A stretch of DNA of 64,000 nt from NCBI RefSeq assembly GCF_019448255.1, contig NZ_CP080410.1, positions 1,550,001-1,614,000 of the forward strand, given 5' to 3'. Position 1 is the first letter of the stretch. Each line of letters begins with the position of its first letter. Source of the DNA: Qipengyuania flava. Its GTDB lineage: Bacteria > Pseudomonadota > Alphaproteobacteria > Sphingomonadales > Sphingomonadaceae. Below, piece after piece: positions 52,364-61,777 of this stretch. Under the pieces are notes generated by a model. It saw nothing but the letters and a program-made list of their open reading frames with translations. It ran no database searches and had not been told where the DNA came from. A program made the position numbers and the translations under genes.

Positions 52364-53062
52364 TCAGCCGAGCACTTCGTCGAAGAGGGAATGCATGGCC
52401 GCCCAGCTCTGGCGATCGGCGCTGGCGTCGTAGGCGGGATTGGCACTGCCATCGAGCATGCGCGGGTTGGTAAAGCCGTGTTCGACCCCGGCGTAGCTGT
52501 GGAGGTGCCAATCAGCTTTCACCGCGTCCATCTCGGACCAGAAACCGGTCACCTGCTCGCGAGGGACAAGCGAATCTGCGTCGCCATGACACACGAGGAT
52601 TCGCGGGATAATCGGCTTGTTGGCGGGCAGGGCGGTCTCAAGCAGCCCGTGGAAGCTGACCACGGCGGCCAGATCCTCTCCGTCGCGGGCCATTTCGAGC
52701 ACAGCCATCCCGCCCAGGCAGAAGCCGATGGCCAGCTGTGGGGCATCGGGTTCGCGGCTTCGCAGCAAGTCCAGCGTCGCGCGAAGCCTCTGGCGCATTG
52801 CAGGCGGATCGCTGCGCAAGGCAGCCATGGCCGCAAAGGCCTCATCGAAATTGGACGGGGCATCGGGGCCATAGAAATCCCCGATCAAAACGGAATATCC
52901 CGCCTCGACCAATCGCTCGGCCTTGACCTCAACCCCGGGCGTCGAGTTCATGAAGGTCGGGTAGATCGCGATCGCCGCGCGGGGCTTTCCGTCAGGGCGC
53001 GCGGCCAAGGCGGTCAGCTCGACCGCCTCGTCGCTGTATTCGACCTTCTCGAACTCCATCAT
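52364..53062 (-). CDS. Dienelactone hydrolase-family protein
   Basis: Alpha/beta-hydrolase of 232 residues. The nucleophile elbow is [14 protein letters not shown] with Cys as nucleophile (G-x-C-x-G-G, as in dienelactone hydrolase), the acid is in [10 protein letters not shown] and the His in [11 protein letters not shown]. Real substrate is unknown; the family is wide and few members act on dienelactones. It overlaps cysK upstream by 4 bases (ATGA) and is the last gene of the MFS-cysK-DLH group. Confidence 0.9.
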   Translation of the reverse strand: MMEFEKVEYSDEAVELTALAARPDGKPRAAIAIYPTFMNSTPGVEVKAERLVEAGYSVLIGDFYGPDAPSNFDEAFAAMAALRSDPPAMRQRLRATLDLLRSREPDAPQLAIGFCLGGMAVLEMARDGEDLAAVVSFHGLLETALPANKPIIPRILVCHGDADSLVPREQVTGFWSEMDAVKADWHLHSYAGVEHGFTNPRMLDGSANPAYDASADRQSWAAMHSLFDEVLG

Positions 53063-53976
53063 TCGGGCAGGAAGTCCGGCACCGAGAGATAGCGCTCGCC
53101 CGTGTCATAATTGAAGCCGAGCACGCGGCTTCCTGCGGGCAGTTCGGCCAGCTTCTTCTTGATGGCGGCAAGGGTGGCACCGCTTGAAATGCCGACCAGC
53201 AAACCTTCCTTCACCGCGCATTGGCGGGCCATTTCCTTCGCGTCCGCCGCGTCGACCTGGATCGCGCCTTCGATGGCGTCCGTGTGGAGGTTGCCGGGAA
53301 TGAAACCCGCCCCAATGCCCTGGATCGGGTGCGGGCCGGGCTGGCCACCGCTGATGACGGGCGAAAGCTCGGGCTCAACACCCCAGGCCTTCATCTCGGG
53401 CCAGGTTTCCTTGAGCACTTCCGCGCAGCCGGTCAGGTGCCCGCCGGTGCCGACGCCGGTAATCAGCGCATCGATCGGCGTATCTGCGAAGTCTGCGAGG
53501 ATTTCCTGCGCCGTAGTGCGCGCGTGAACCTTCCAGTTGCTTTCGTTGTCGAACTGGCTCGGCATCCAGGCGCCTTCGGTCTTCTCGACCAGTTCCTGCG
53601 CGCGCTCGATCGCGCCCTTCATGCCCTTTTCCTTGGGCGTAAGATCGAAGGTCGCGCCATAGGCCAGCATCAGGCGGCGGCGCTCCACGCTCATGCTTTC
53701 GGGCATGACCAGGATCAGCTTGTAGCCCTTGACCGCAGCGGTCATCGCAAGGCCGATACCGGTGTTGCCACTGGTCGGCTCGATGATCGTGCCACCTTCC
53801 TTGAGCTTGCCCGCCTTTTCCGCATCCTCGATCATGGCGAGGCCGATGCGGTCCTTGATCGAACCGCCGGGATTGGCGCGCTCGTTCTTCACCCAGACCT
53901 CGTGGTCGGGGAAGAGGCGCGAGAGGCGGATGTGCGGGGTGCCGCCAATGGTGGCGAGGACGGAGTCGGCTTTCAT
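53059..53976 (-). CDS. cysK: Cysteine synthase A
   Basis: O-acetylserine sulfhydrylase, 305 residues. PLP-lysine Lys41 in [14 protein letters not shown], phosphate and substrate loop [31 protein letters not shown] for the PLP phosphate, and [17 protein letters not shown] with the pyridine-N Ser. [18 protein letters not shown] is also diagnostic of CysK over cystathionine beta-synthase. It overlaps both neighbours by 4 bases: the MFS gene upstream and the hydrolase downstream. Confidence 0.96.
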   Translation of the reverse strand: MKADSVLATIGGTPHIRLSRLFPDHEVWVKNERANPGGSIKDRIGLAMIEDAEKAGKLKEGGTIIEPTSGNTGIGLAMTAAVKGYKLILVMPESMSVERRRLMLAYGATFDLTPKEKGMKGAIERAQELVEKTEGAWMPSQFDNESNWKVHARTTAQEILADFADTPIDALITGVGTGGHLTGCAEVLKETWPEMKAWGVEPELSPVISGGQPGPHPIQGIGAGFIPGNLHTDAIEGAIQVDAADAKEMARQCAVKEGLLVGISSGATLAAIKKKLAELPAGSRVLGFNYDTGERYLSVPDFLPE

Positions 53977-55283
53977 GGCATCTGCTCCTTCAATTTTTCT
54001 TCCGGGGGAGTGTCTAGCAATTCGGGTGGAGGGTCAAAGGTCCGCGTGTTTCGTAGCACGGGGAATATTCGAGACCAGAGCGCGACGGTCACGATCGCTC
54101 CCGCTCCGCCGCCAACCACGGCCAGCACGGGGCCGACGAGATAGGCAAGGCTGCCGGAGAAGAAATCGCCGAACTCGTTCGAGGCGCTGATGGTCAGAAG
54201 GCTGACCGAAGATACACGGCCGCGCTTGTCGTCGGGCGTATGCAGCTGGATCAGCGACTGGCGGATATAAACACTGAACATGTCGGCTGCGCCAACGATG
54301 AACAGCATGGCGAGGCTCAAGGGCATGCTCTCGGAAAGACCGAAGACAACCGTCGCGAGCCCGAAAATGGCGACGGCCCAGAGCATCTTGGGACCCACAT
54401 TGGTCTTCAGCGGACGGAAGCTGAACCACAATGCTGTGAGGGCCGCACCGACGGCAGGCGCCATGGCTAGCTGCGCAAGACCCGTCTCGCCGACCTCGAG
54501 AATATCGCGCGCATAGACCGGGAACAGCGCGGTCGCGCCCGCGAGAAAGACGGCGAAGAGATCGAGGGTTATCGCACCCAGGACCATCTTGTTGCGCACC
54601 ACATAGCGCAGGCCTTCGACCATCTGGTGGATCGGCCGCTTGTTCGCCTCGCGCGCGGGCTGCGGAACCTTGCCGATGAAGCCCAGAGCGAGAAGCGAGA
54701 CCGCGAACAGTCCGCACGCCACCATATAGGGCAGGGCAGGCAGGATTGCGTAAGTGTAGCCGCCGATTGCCGGGCCCACGATCATGCCCACCTGCCAGGC
54801 GATGCTCGACAGGGCGATGGCGTTGGGCAGGATAGCCTTGGGCACGAGGTTCGGCGCAAGCGCCGACAGCGCCGGCCCGTTGAAGGCCCTCACGATGCCG
54901 AGAACAATCGCGACACCGAACAGGGCGGGGAGCGAAAGCGCCTCGTTCCAGGTCAGGAAGGCAAGCGCCCCAGCACAGCCCAGTTGGGCCAGCACCGTCA
55001 TCCGGGCGATGTTGCGCCGGTCGAACTGATCGGCTGCCCAGCCGGAGAAGGGTGTTAGCAGGAAGAGTGGGACAAACTGCAGGAGGCCGATCAGCGCGAG
55101 CTGCCCCGAAGCTCCGGCCACGCTCATCCCGCCATCGCGTGCGATATTATACGTCTGCCACCCGATGATCAGCATCATCGCGTATTGCGCCAGCGTCATC
55201 GACAGGCGGCTCACCCAATAGGCGCGGAAGTTCGCGATCCGCAGCGGGGAGCTATCGGGAGAAGGCGCAGTCGTTTCGCTCAC
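53973..55283 (-). CDS. MFS transporter (EntS-like MFS_3 type)
   Basis: Twelve-segment major facilitator of 436 residues. N-terminal [35 protein letters not shown] and [26 protein letters not shown] (motif A) are typical of the MFS_3 group that includes the enterobactin exporter EntS. Residues ISPAGTVSLP are not seen, so no substrate can be told; cofactor or drug export is possible. GTG at 55283 starts it 13 bases after a hairpin. It overlaps cysK by 4 bases, so cysteine-related export is an alternative guess from context. Confidence 0.9.
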   Translation of the reverse strand: MSETTAPSPDSSPLRIANFRAYWVSRLSMTLAQYAMMLIIGWQTYNIARDGGMSVAGASGQLALIGLLQFVPLFLLTPFSGWAADQFDRRNIARMTVLAQLGCAGALAFLTWNEALSLPALFGVAIVLGIVRAFNGPALSALAPNLVPKAILPNAIALSSIAWQVGMIVGPAIGGYTYAILPALPYMVACGLFAVSLLALGFIGKVPQPAREANKRPIHQMVEGLRYVVRNKMVLGAITLDLFAVFLAGATALFPVYARDILEVGETGLAQLAMAPAVGAALTALWFSFRPLKTNVGPKMLWAVAIFGLATVVFGLSESMPLSLAMLFIVGAADMFSVYIRQSLIQLHTPDDKRGRVSSVSLLTISASNEFGDFFSGSLAYLVGPVLAVVGGGAGAIVTVALWSRIFPVLRNTRTFDPPPELLDTPPEEKLKEQMP

Positions 55284-55295
55284 GCCGGACGCATG

Positions 55296-55334
55296 GCAGG
55301 CCCGCCTTCGGTTGTGAAGACGGGCCTGCTTTTT
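55296..55334 (+). terminator. Terminator-like hairpin reading on the plus strand
   Basis: GCAGGCCCG/CGGGCCTGC (9 bp) plus CTTC/GAAG with a GGTTGT loop, then TTTTT at 55330-55334. It lies between two minus-strand genes (MFS start and PilZ end). On the minus strand no U tract follows, so it would stop plus-strand transcription only. Confidence 0.7.
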
Positions 55335-55357
55335 GTTCTAGTAGAAGCTGTTGCGGA

Positions 55358-55696
55358 CTAGCGCAGCTTGCGAAGACGCGGGTTCGGCTGAAGCGTGTCG
55401 ATCAGCGAGAGGAAGTCGTCCACGCGGATGATGCGCTCGAACTGGAAACCGGCGCGGTTGTCGCGAGTCCAGATGGCGTAGGCTTCGATTCGGCCTACGA
55501 TCGGCAGGCGAACGATCACGCGGTCGCCGCGATTGATGCCATCCGCATTGTCGACCATGAAGCCGTTTGCGGAAATGTTGGCGATGTGAAGGCGCACGTC
55601 ACCCTTGCCGAAATGCTCGGCGATTACAGGATGATCGACCGGGTGGCGCGCCATGCGCCGCTGGTCGGTTACGCTGAGTTGTGCTCCTGCACCCAT
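55358..55696 (-). CDS. PilZ-domain protein
   Basis: A single-domain PilZ protein of 112 residues, a likely cyclic di-GMP receptor. The binding motifs are DQRRMARHPVDHP (R-x3-R) and HIANISANGFMV, where the usual D-x-S-x2-G is N-x-S-x2-G. The rest (GDRVIVRLPIVGRIEAYAIWTRDNRAGFQFERII) is the beta barrel with the conserved W/F pattern. ATG at 55696 is chosen; TTG at 55729 is in frame but lies in a hairpin region. It lies alone between MFS and tyrS. Confidence 0.88.
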   Translation of the reverse strand: MGAGAQLSVTDQRRMARHPVDHPVIAEHFGKGDVRLHIANISANGFMVDNADGINRGDRVIVRLPIVGRIEAYAIWTRDNRAGFQFERIIRVDDFLSLIDTLQPNPRLRKLR

Positions 55697-55728
55697 CGGC
55701 TGGCGATCCCTCTTAGTTAAAACAATCA

Positions 55729-55756
55729 AGCAGCCTTATGCGCTTAAAAGGCTGCT
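55729..55756 (-). terminator. Hairpin downstream of tyrS
   Basis: AGCAGCCTT/AAGGCTGCT (9 bp) with a 10-base loop, followed on the minus strand by TGATTGTTTTAAC. A likely weak terminator of tyrS just ahead of the PilZ gene. A second smaller stem (GCTCAC/GTGAGC) lies between it and the tyrS stop. Confidence 0.6.
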
Positions 55757-55809
55757 AATTGGTAAACTGAGAACGCTCACGGCCGATTGTGAGCACGCTT
55801 CGTCGATGG

Positions 55810-57039
55810 TTAGCGACGGATTACCGCGTGCTTTTTCTTGCCGAGGCTGAGCTTGGATTCGGCGCCCTCGCCAACGCTGACGAGGAACCCGGGGTCGCTC
55901 ACCGCCTCGCCGTCGATCTTCACCGCACCTTCGGCGAGCTTGCGCTTGGCTTCCCCGTTGGATGCCGTGAAGCCGAGGGCCGTCAGTACCGCGCCAATGC
56001 GCATGCCTTCATCTCCGACGGATAGGGTCGGCAGGTCGGCACCCGCGCCGCCGCCGGCAAAGGTTTCCGATGCGGTCTGTTCGGCCAGCCGGGCCGCTTC
56101 GGGACCCCGAACGAGCGTGGTTACCGCGTTGGCAAGAACCGTCTTCGCCTCGTTGATCTGGGCGCCCTCAAGCGCTTCCAGGCGTGCGATTTCGTCAAGC
56201 TCGATATCGGTGAACAGGCGCAGGAAACGGCCCACATCGCGGTCGTCGACATTGCGCCAGTACTGCCAGAAATCGTAGCTCGGCAGCTGGTCCTCGTTGA
56301 GCCAGACGGCGCCGGCGGCCGTCTTACCCATCTTCGCACCGTCGGCGGTGGTGAGCAAAGGTGTGGTGAGGCCGAACAGGTCGCTGCCGTCCATGCGGCG
56401 GGCCAGCTCCATGCCGTTGACGATGTTGCCCCACTGGTCGCTTCCACCCATCTGCAAGCGGCAGCCATAGCGCTGAGCAAGCTCGCGGAAATCGTAGGCC
56501 TGCAGGATCATGTAGTTGAATTCGAGGAAGGTCAGCGGCTGCTCGCGGTCGAGCCGCAGCTTGACCGAATCGAAGGTCATCATGCGATTGATGGTGAAAT
56601 GCGGGCCAACGTCGCGCAGCAGCTCGATATAGCCCAGCTGGCTCAGCCATTCGTCGTTGTTGACCATCACCGCATCGGTGGGGCCGTCGCCAAAGGTCAG
56701 GAGCCGCTCGAAGACTTGGCGGATACCGGCGATGTTCGCTTCGATATCCGCATCAGTCAGCATCTTGCGGCTCTCGTCCTTGCCGCTCGGATCGCCCACC
56801 TTGGTCGTGCCGCCGCCCATCACCACGATCGGCTTGTGTCCGGCCTGCTGCAGCCGGCGCAGCATCATGATCTGCACCAGGCTGCCGACATGCAGCGACG
56901 GTGCAGTCGCGTCGAAGCCGATATAGCCCGGCACCACCTGCTTGGAGGCGAGGGCGTCGAGGCCCTCGGCGTCGGTCAGCTGGTGGATGTAGCCACGCTC
57001 GTCGAGCAGGCGCAGGAGATCGGATGTGTAGGTGCTCAT
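55810..57039 (-). CDS. tyrS: Tyrosyl-tRNA synthetase
   Basis: Class I synthetase of 409 residues. HIGH-type motif [24 protein letters not shown], tyrosine pocket [36 protein letters not shown]-type motif [16 protein letters not shown], and the C-terminal S4-like RNA-binding domain ([29 protein letters not shown]). Start [23 protein letters not shown] is normal. It is followed by a hairpin. Confidence 0.97.
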   Translation of the reverse strand: MSTYTSDLLRLLDERGYIHQLTDAEGLDALASKQVVPGYIGFDATAPSLHVGSLVQIMMLRRLQQAGHKPIVVMGGGTTKVGDPSGKDESRKMLTDADIEANIAGIRQVFERLLTFGDGPTDAVMVNNDEWLSQLGYIELLRDVGPHFTINRMMTFDSVKLRLDREQPLTFLEFNYMILQAYDFRELAQRYGCRLQMGGSDQWGNIVNGMELARRMDGSDLFGLTTPLLTTADGAKMGKTAAGAVWLNEDQLPSYDFWQYWRNVDDRDVGRFLRLFTDIELDEIARLEALEGAQINEAKTVLANAVTTLVRGPEAARLAEQTASETFAGGGAGADLPTLSVGDEGMRIGAVLTALGFTASNGEAKRKLAEGAVKIDGEAVSDPGFLVSVGEGAESKLSLGKKKHAVIRR

Positions 57040-57084
57040 GATGTTGGCGCGCCTAGCACGCGGCGCGCGGCGTGCAAGCGGGCT

Positions 57085-57663
57085 TTACTCTTCGCTCGGC
57101 GCAAACAGCGCTTCGACAGCCTCGATATGCGTTGCGCTTTCGCAGCTCTTCGATGCGACGGAGATCGCCCAGGCAGCACTGCCGCGTCGCATGCTCCCGG
57201 TAGTCACGCAGCCTCCGGGATAGCCGGCGCGGACATTGAACGATTCGCCGTCGCGCGCGGTCAGCGTTGCCATGGCGATGCCCGTGTTCCCGACGATAGC
57301 GCTGCGCACGGCTGCTTCGGTTTCAACCGAGGATCGCAAATATTGCGCGGCAGACTTGCGAGCGAGCTCGGCGAGCGAAGCGAGTTCCTCTTGGTTCATC
57401 TCCTTGGCGGGGGCATCGGTCTTGAAGTGCATGTAGCTCACAAGCACGCCGGTTTCGCCTTTCCTAAGGCGTGTTTCGCTCGCCCCCCGCATCATTTCAC
57501 GCATGGAAGCCATCCGCATGGCCGGGTTTTCCAGCTGCTTGTGCTCCCAGCCCGAGGAAAGCGTAATCGCCGTTCCGCCATCGAGGCTGTAGGTCCTGTC
57601 TTGCTGTGCTGTTGCACTAGTGGCGGCAAGGGCAGCGAGCGCTGCGAGAGCAATCGTTTTCAT
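57085..57663 (-). CDS. Hypothetical periplasmic protein
   Basis: Unrecognised 192-residue protein with a short Sec signal (MKTIALAALAALAATSATA, cut before QQDRTYSL). The mature part is about 170 residues, alpha/beta in character, with two Cys (GGCVTTGSM and SKSCESATH) that could form a disulfide. MRMASMREMMRGASETRL and MNQEELASLAELARKSAAQYLRSS are helical. Start at 57663 is the only one giving a signal peptide; the longer frame is rejected. A 19-bp palindrome lies 19 bases upstream. Confidence 0.75.
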   Translation of the reverse strand: MKTIALAALAALAATSATAQQDRTYSLDGGTAITLSSGWEHKQLENPAMRMASMREMMRGASETRLRKGETGVLVSYMHFKTDAPAKEMNQEELASLAELARKSAAQYLRSSVETEAAVRSAIVGNTGIAMATLTARDGESFNVRAGYPGGCVTTGSMRRGSAAWAISVASKSCESATHIEAVEALFAPSEE

Positions 57664-57681
57664 GATGCGATCCCGACTCAA

Positions 57682-57700
57682 GGCCGCGACTGTCGCGGCC
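57682..57700 (-). promoter_or_regulatory. Perfect 19-bp palindrome between divergent genes
   Basis: GGCCGCGAC-T-GTCGCGGCC (9-1-9) lies 19 bases before the start of the periplasmic-protein gene. It could be an operator or fold as a 7-bp hairpin in the 5' leader. Confidence 0.45.
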
Positions 57701-57823
57701 ACAGATGGTGGAGTGTCAGATATTGACCCGAACGTCATCGCAATTGGCTGTGAGCCCGCGATTTTTCCGCATCCGCCTGTAAACGTCTTGCGAGCTGTTG
57801 GCGCCTCGGCAATAGCAGAGGCA

Positions 57824-58342
57824 ATGCGACAGCTAGTTCTCCACCCCCATTGCGACGCTGGCCCGATCACCAAGGTCGAAGCGGAAATCCACCCCACCGA
57901 TAAAGGCTGCGCGGCCCGGTTTCGTTTCCACGGCGACATCGGCGCAATCAAGGTGCCCGAAACGCGTGAGCCGGAGCGGATGGACAATCTCTGGAAAACC
58001 ACCTGCTTCGAGATTTTCTGGCAGCCGGAGGGCGGGAGCTACTACCGCGAGTTCAACCTATCACCTTCGACCCGCTGGGCTTGCTATGATTTCGACGATT
58101 TCCGGCTCAACAGCCGCGATGCGCCGGCGGAGGTCGCAATCGTATCGTCGCACGACGAGACAACGCTCGAGCTTAGCTGCGAGATTGAGTCCGAACTTCC
58201 CCTCCCGGCCGCGGTCGCGCTCAATGGCATTGTCGAGGACAAGGAGGGCAACATCCAGTTCTGGGCGCTCGCCTTCGAGGACGGGAAGCCCGAATTCCAC
58301 TCGACCGTGTGCCGCGACTGGCACCTGGCGGGCCGGCTGTGA
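57824..58342 (+). CDS. DOMON-like domain protein
   Basis: A 172-residue beta-sandwich protein without signal peptide, like the proteobacterial DOMON-like family (cd09627 type). Features are ITKVEAEIHPTDKGCAARFRFHGDI, RMDNLWKTTCFEIFWQPEGGSYYREFNLSPSTRWACYDFDDFRL (the W-K-T-C-F-E-x-F and E-F-N-x-S-P motifs) and ALNGIVEDKEGNIQFWALAFEDGKPEFH. Family function is unknown; related domains bind haem or sugar. Start is ATG 57824 (MRQLVLHPH). The stop overlaps the GTG of the NamZ gene, so the two are translated together. Confidence 0.85.
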   Translation: MRQLVLHPHCDAGPITKVEAEIHPTDKGCAARFRFHGDIGAIKVPETREPERMDNLWKTTCFEIFWQPEGGSYYREFNLSPSTRWACYDFDDFRLNSRDAPAEVAIVSSHDETTLELSCEIESELPLPAAVALNGIVEDKEGNIQFWALAFEDGKPEFHSTVCRDWHLAGRL

Positions 58343-59547
58343 GCGTGCGTTTCGGCATCGACCGCCTGCTTGCCGAGGAAGGGCTGCGCCAGGAGCTTGA
58401 AGGCAAGCGCGTTTCGCTGGTGGCCCATCCGGCCTCCGTGACGTCGAGCCTTGAGCACAGCCTCGACGCTCTGATCGCGCGCGGCGTGAACGTGACGTCT
58501 GCCTTCGGACCGCAGCATGGTCTGAAGGGCGACAAGCAGGACAACATGGTCGAGACCGCGGACGAGACCGATCCGCACTTCGGCATCCCCGTCTTCAGCC
58601 TTTATGGCGAAGTGCGTCGTCCGACCGGTCAGATGATGTCGAGCGCGGATGTGTTCCTGTTCGACCTGCAGGACCTCGGCTGCCGCATCTACACCTTCGT
58701 GACCACGCTGCTCTACCTCCTCGAAGAGGCTGCAAAGGCGAACAAGAGCGTGTGGGTGCTCGACCGCCCGAACCCTGCCGGAGGTCCGGTCGAAGGGACC
58801 TTGCTTTTGCCGGGCCAGGAAAGTTTCGTCGGTGCAGCGCCCATGGTGATGCGGCACGGGATGACCATGGGCGAAATGGCCCAGTGGTTCGTCGCCCACT
58901 TCAACCTCGACGTCGATCTAAAGGTCGTGGAAATGACTGGGTGGAAGCCCGGCCACGCACCGGGTTACGGGTGGCCTGAAGACCGCATCTGGATCAATCC
59001 GAGCCCGAACGCGGCGAGCCTCAACATGGCTCGCGCCTATGCCGGGACGGTTATGCTGGAAGGGACGACGCTAAGCGAGGGCAGGGGAACCACGCGTCCG
59101 CTCGAAGTGCTGTTCGGCGCACCCGATGTCGATGCCAAGGCGGTGCTCGGCGAGATGCAGAAACTCGCCCCTGCCTGGCTGCGCGGCTGCGCGCTGCGCG
59201 AATGCTGGTTCGAACCCACCTTCCACAAGCACTCAGGATCGCTGTGCAACGGCATCATGATCCACGCGGAGGGCGCGTTCTACGATCACCACGCTTTCAA
59301 GCCCTGGCGGCTGCAGGCGTTGGCGTTCAAGGCGATCCGGACGCTGTACCCCGAATACCCGCTGTGGCGGGACTTTCCGTATGAGTACGAGTTCGACCGG
59401 CTTGCGATCGATGTGATCAACGGCGGGCCGGCCTTGCGCGAGTGGGTCGACGATCCCAACGCGGTGCCCGACGATCTCGAGGAAATCGCAGGAGCCGACG
59501 AGCAGGCGTGGAGAGAGACCATCGCCCCGCACCTCATCTACGGTTGA
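58339..59547 (+). CDS. Exo-beta-N-acetylmuramidase NamZ-like (DUF1343)
   Basis: A 402-residue DUF1343 protein. Known members (NamZ) release N-acetylmuramic acid from the ends of peptidoglycan fragments. Motifs: RFGIDRLLAEEGLRQELEGKRVSLVAHPASV, FGPQHGLKGDKQDNM, PVFSLYGEVRRPT, FDLQDLGCRIYTFVTTLLYLLE, LDRPNPAGG, EGTTLSEGRGTTRPLE and the C-terminal FKAIRTLYPEYPLWRDFPYEYEFDRLAIDVINGG. GTG at 58339 overlaps the DOMON stop (GTGA). There is no signal peptide, so a cytoplasmic recycling role is suggested. Neighbouring cell-wall genes are not close enough to help. Confidence 0.92.
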   Translation: MSVRFGIDRLLAEEGLRQELEGKRVSLVAHPASVTSSLEHSLDALIARGVNVTSAFGPQHGLKGDKQDNMVETADETDPHFGIPVFSLYGEVRRPTGQMMSSADVFLFDLQDLGCRIYTFVTTLLYLLEEAAKANKSVWVLDRPNPAGGPVEGTLLLPGQESFVGAAPMVMRHGMTMGEMAQWFVAHFNLDVDLKVVEMTGWKPGHAPGYGWPEDRIWINPSPNAASLNMARAYAGTVMLEGTTLSEGRGTTRPLEVLFGAPDVDAKAVLGEMQKLAPAWLRGCALRECWFEPTFHKHSGSLCNGIMIHAEGAFYDHHAFKPWRLQALAFKAIRTLYPEYPLWRDFPYEYEFDRLAIDVINGGPALREWVDDPNAVPDDLEEIAGADEQAWRETIAPHLIYG

Positions 59548-59656
59548 TGCAACCAACCTTCTTTTCGATTTTCGACCAACGGCCTTGACGAAGTGACGTA
59601 ATCAAGGAAGCTTGCCTGAAAGCGACGGGCATACCCGCGCTTCGGGAGAGAGATCA

Positions 59657-60946
59657 ATGGCGACTGCGGCAGCCAAGCAGACCGGCACTTCGGTCAGGGT
59701 CACCCTGTGGATCCTGCTGATTGTATACATTTTCAATTTCGTCGATCGGCAGATCGTTAACATTCTGGCCGAACCGATCCGCCTCGAACTGGGGCTGAGC
59801 GACACGGAAATCGGCCTGATGACCGGCCTTGCGTTCGCGCTGTTCTACACCGTGCTTGGCATACCCATTGCGCGGTTTTCCGACCGACCAACCACCAATC
59901 GGCCTATCCTGATCGGAACCGCGCTTGCCGTGTGGTCGGCGATGACCGCGCTGTGCGGCCTTGCGCAGAACTTCATTCAGCTGCTGCTCGCCCGTATTGG
60001 CGTGGGTGTGGGTGAGGCCGGATGTACGCCGCCGGCCCATTCGCTGATTGCAGACCTGGTGGAACCGGCAAAGCGCGCTTCCGCGCTGGCCTTTTACGCG
60101 CTCGGCATTCCAATCGGCACGCTGCTCGGCATGCTGATCGGCGGTCTGCTGGCGGATACGGTGGGGTGGCGCAACGCCTTCCTCATTGTCGGGCTACCGG
60201 GCGTTGCCCTTGCTGTGTTTGTGGTGATGATCCTCAAGGACCCCCGGCGCACGGGGATGCTGCAGCAGGCGACGACGACCAAGACGGCAGAGCAAATGCC
60301 GATGAAGGAAGCGCTGCGGTCGATGTTCAGCTCGCGCGCCTTCATCCTGTTGGTGATTGCTGGTTCGGCGGCCGCTTTTCTCGCCTATGGCAAGACCACC
60401 TGGATCACGATTTTCTTCCAGCGCACCCACGGCCTGACGCCGGGTGAAACGGGTCTCTACTTCGGTCTCGTAAACGGTGGTGCAGGTATCGCGGGCACGG
60501 TCCTCGGTGGGTATCTGGCCGACCGCTTCGGATCGCAGAACCGGCGCCATGTGCTTACCGCGCCTGCCGTCGGTATGGTTGCGACCATTCCCTTCGCTCT
60601 GTTTGCCTTCATGAGCGACAATTGGATGCTGGCGCTTGTCCTGCTCATCGTACCGACGCTGTGCAACTCGCTCTACTACGGTCCGACCTATTCGAGCGTG
60701 CAGGGCCTTGTGCCGCTCCGGGCCCGGGCCATTGCCGCGGCTGTCCTGCTGTTCTTCCAGAATCTCATCGGGCTTGGCCTCGGACCGCTGTTCTTCGGCA
60801 TGCTGTCGGATGTGCTTCAGCCGACCTACGGCGAGGACAGCGTGCGCTACGTGCTTTACGGAGCAACGCTCCTCGGCGTGGTCCCGGCGTTCTTCTTCTG
60901 GCGCTGTTCGCTTCGCCTGAACGACGAGCTCGACAAGCAGGACTAG
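59657..60946 (+). CDS. MFS transporter (spinster-type)
   Basis: Twelve-segment transporter of 429 residues. Start MATAAAKQTGTSVRVTLWILLIVYIFNFVDRQIVNILAEPIRLELGLSDTEIGLMTGLAFALFYTVLGIPIARFSDR carries the D-R-x-I-x-N/V-L motif of the spinster/hexuronate-like group. Further: RIGVGVGEAGCTPPAHSLIADLV, and GATLLGVVPAFFFWRCSLRL at the end. Substrate is unknown; in sphingomonads these sit often in lipid or aromatic catabolism loci. The 109-base gap before it holds TTGACG and an inverted repeat CCTTGA/TCAAGG. It ends overlapping the DUF817 gene by 4 bases. Confidence 0.92.
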   Translation: MATAAAKQTGTSVRVTLWILLIVYIFNFVDRQIVNILAEPIRLELGLSDTEIGLMTGLAFALFYTVLGIPIARFSDRPTTNRPILIGTALAVWSAMTALCGLAQNFIQLLLARIGVGVGEAGCTPPAHSLIADLVEPAKRASALAFYALGIPIGTLLGMLIGGLLADTVGWRNAFLIVGLPGVALAVFVVMILKDPRRTGMLQQATTTKTAEQMPMKEALRSMFSSRAFILLVIAGSAAAFLAYGKTTWITIFFQRTHGLTPGETGLYFGLVNGGAGIAGTVLGGYLADRFGSQNRRHVLTAPAVGMVATIPFALFAFMSDNWMLALVLLIVPTLCNSLYYGPTYSSVQGLVPLRARAIAAAVLLFFQNLIGLGLGPLFFGMLSDVLQPTYGEDSVRYVLYGATLLGVVPAFFFWRCSLRLNDELDKQD

Positions 60947-61776
60947 TCGGGCTCGCGTACCGGCGAGACGAGGGCGACCAGGACGAAGCTTATCAGCATC
61001 AGCAGGAACCAGCTGCCGAGCTTGGCAAGGCTGACCATGCGCCACCCGTCCTCTTGTTCGGGATAGGTCCAGGCGCGCGCAAAGGTCCCGATGTTTTCCG
61101 CGCCCCAGATGAAGAGGGCAACGAGCAGGAAGCCGAGGAGCAACGGCATCCAGCGGTGCGCGCGCCAGTTCCGGAAGTGCACGCGGGTCCGCCAGAACAG
61201 CACGATCGTAACTGCAAACAGCGCAAGCCGGATGTCGGGCAGCCAGTGGTGGGCGAAGAAGTTGATATAGATGGCGGCGGCGAGCAGCCACGTGGCCCAG
61301 CGCGGCGGGTAGTTGGTGTAGCGAAAGTCGAAGATCCGCCAGACCCGCGCGATGTAGCTGCCGACGGCGGCATACATGAAGCCGGAGAACAGCGGGACAT
61401 CCCCGATGCGTAGCAACGCAGGCTCGGGATAGACCCACGATCCGGCAGCGGTCTTGAACAGTTCCATCACCGTGCCGACCACGTGAAAGATCAGGATGAC
61501 CCTGGCCTCGGACCACGTTTCGAGCCGCAGCGCCAGCATGCCGACCTGGATCGCGAGCGCTGCCAGTGTCAGGAAATCGTAGCGATAGAGCGGCGCGTCT
61601 TCCGGATAGAAGAGAAAGGTCCCCAGCAGCAGCGCGAGCATCAGACCGCCGAAGAGGCAGGCCCAGGCCTGCTTGAAGCCGAACAGCAGGAACTCGTAGA
61701 GCCACAGGCGCCAGCCCGGACCGGGATCATAGGCCTCTAGCCGCGCCCGGACCGCGGCGAAGCGCGACTGGTTCAC
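60943..61776 (-). CDS. DUF817 membrane protein
   Basis: A 277-residue membrane protein with eight or nine hydrophobic segments. It matches the DUF817 pattern: YEFLLFGFKQAWACLFGGLMLALL, EARVILIFHVVGTVMELFKTAAGSWVYPEPALLRIGDVPLFSGFMYAAVGSYIARVWRIFDFRYTNYP, and NFFAHHWLPDIRLALFAV. Conserved His and Glu residues in the membrane hint at a lipid- or metal-related enzyme, but nothing is known. The upstream VWA gene ends 1 base after its start, on the same strand. Confidence 0.9.
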   Translation of the reverse strand: MNQSRFAAVRARLEAYDPGPGWRLWLYEFLLFGFKQAWACLFGGLMLALLLGTFLFYPEDAPLYRYDFLTLAALAIQVGMLALRLETWSEARVILIFHVVGTVMELFKTAAGSWVYPEPALLRIGDVPLFSGFMYAAVGSYIARVWRIFDFRYTNYPPRWATWLLAAAIYINFFAHHWLPDIRLALFAVTIVLFWRTRVHFRNWRAHRWMPLLLGFLLVALFIWGAENIGTFARAWTYPEQEDGWRMVSLAKLGSWFLLMLISFVLVALVSPVREPD

Positions 61777-61777
61777 G

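Noticed and set aside
60194..61705. A 503-codon minus-strand frame across the MFS and DUF817 genes
   Set aside because: Same reason: it crosses two recognised genes and has no coherent protein features.
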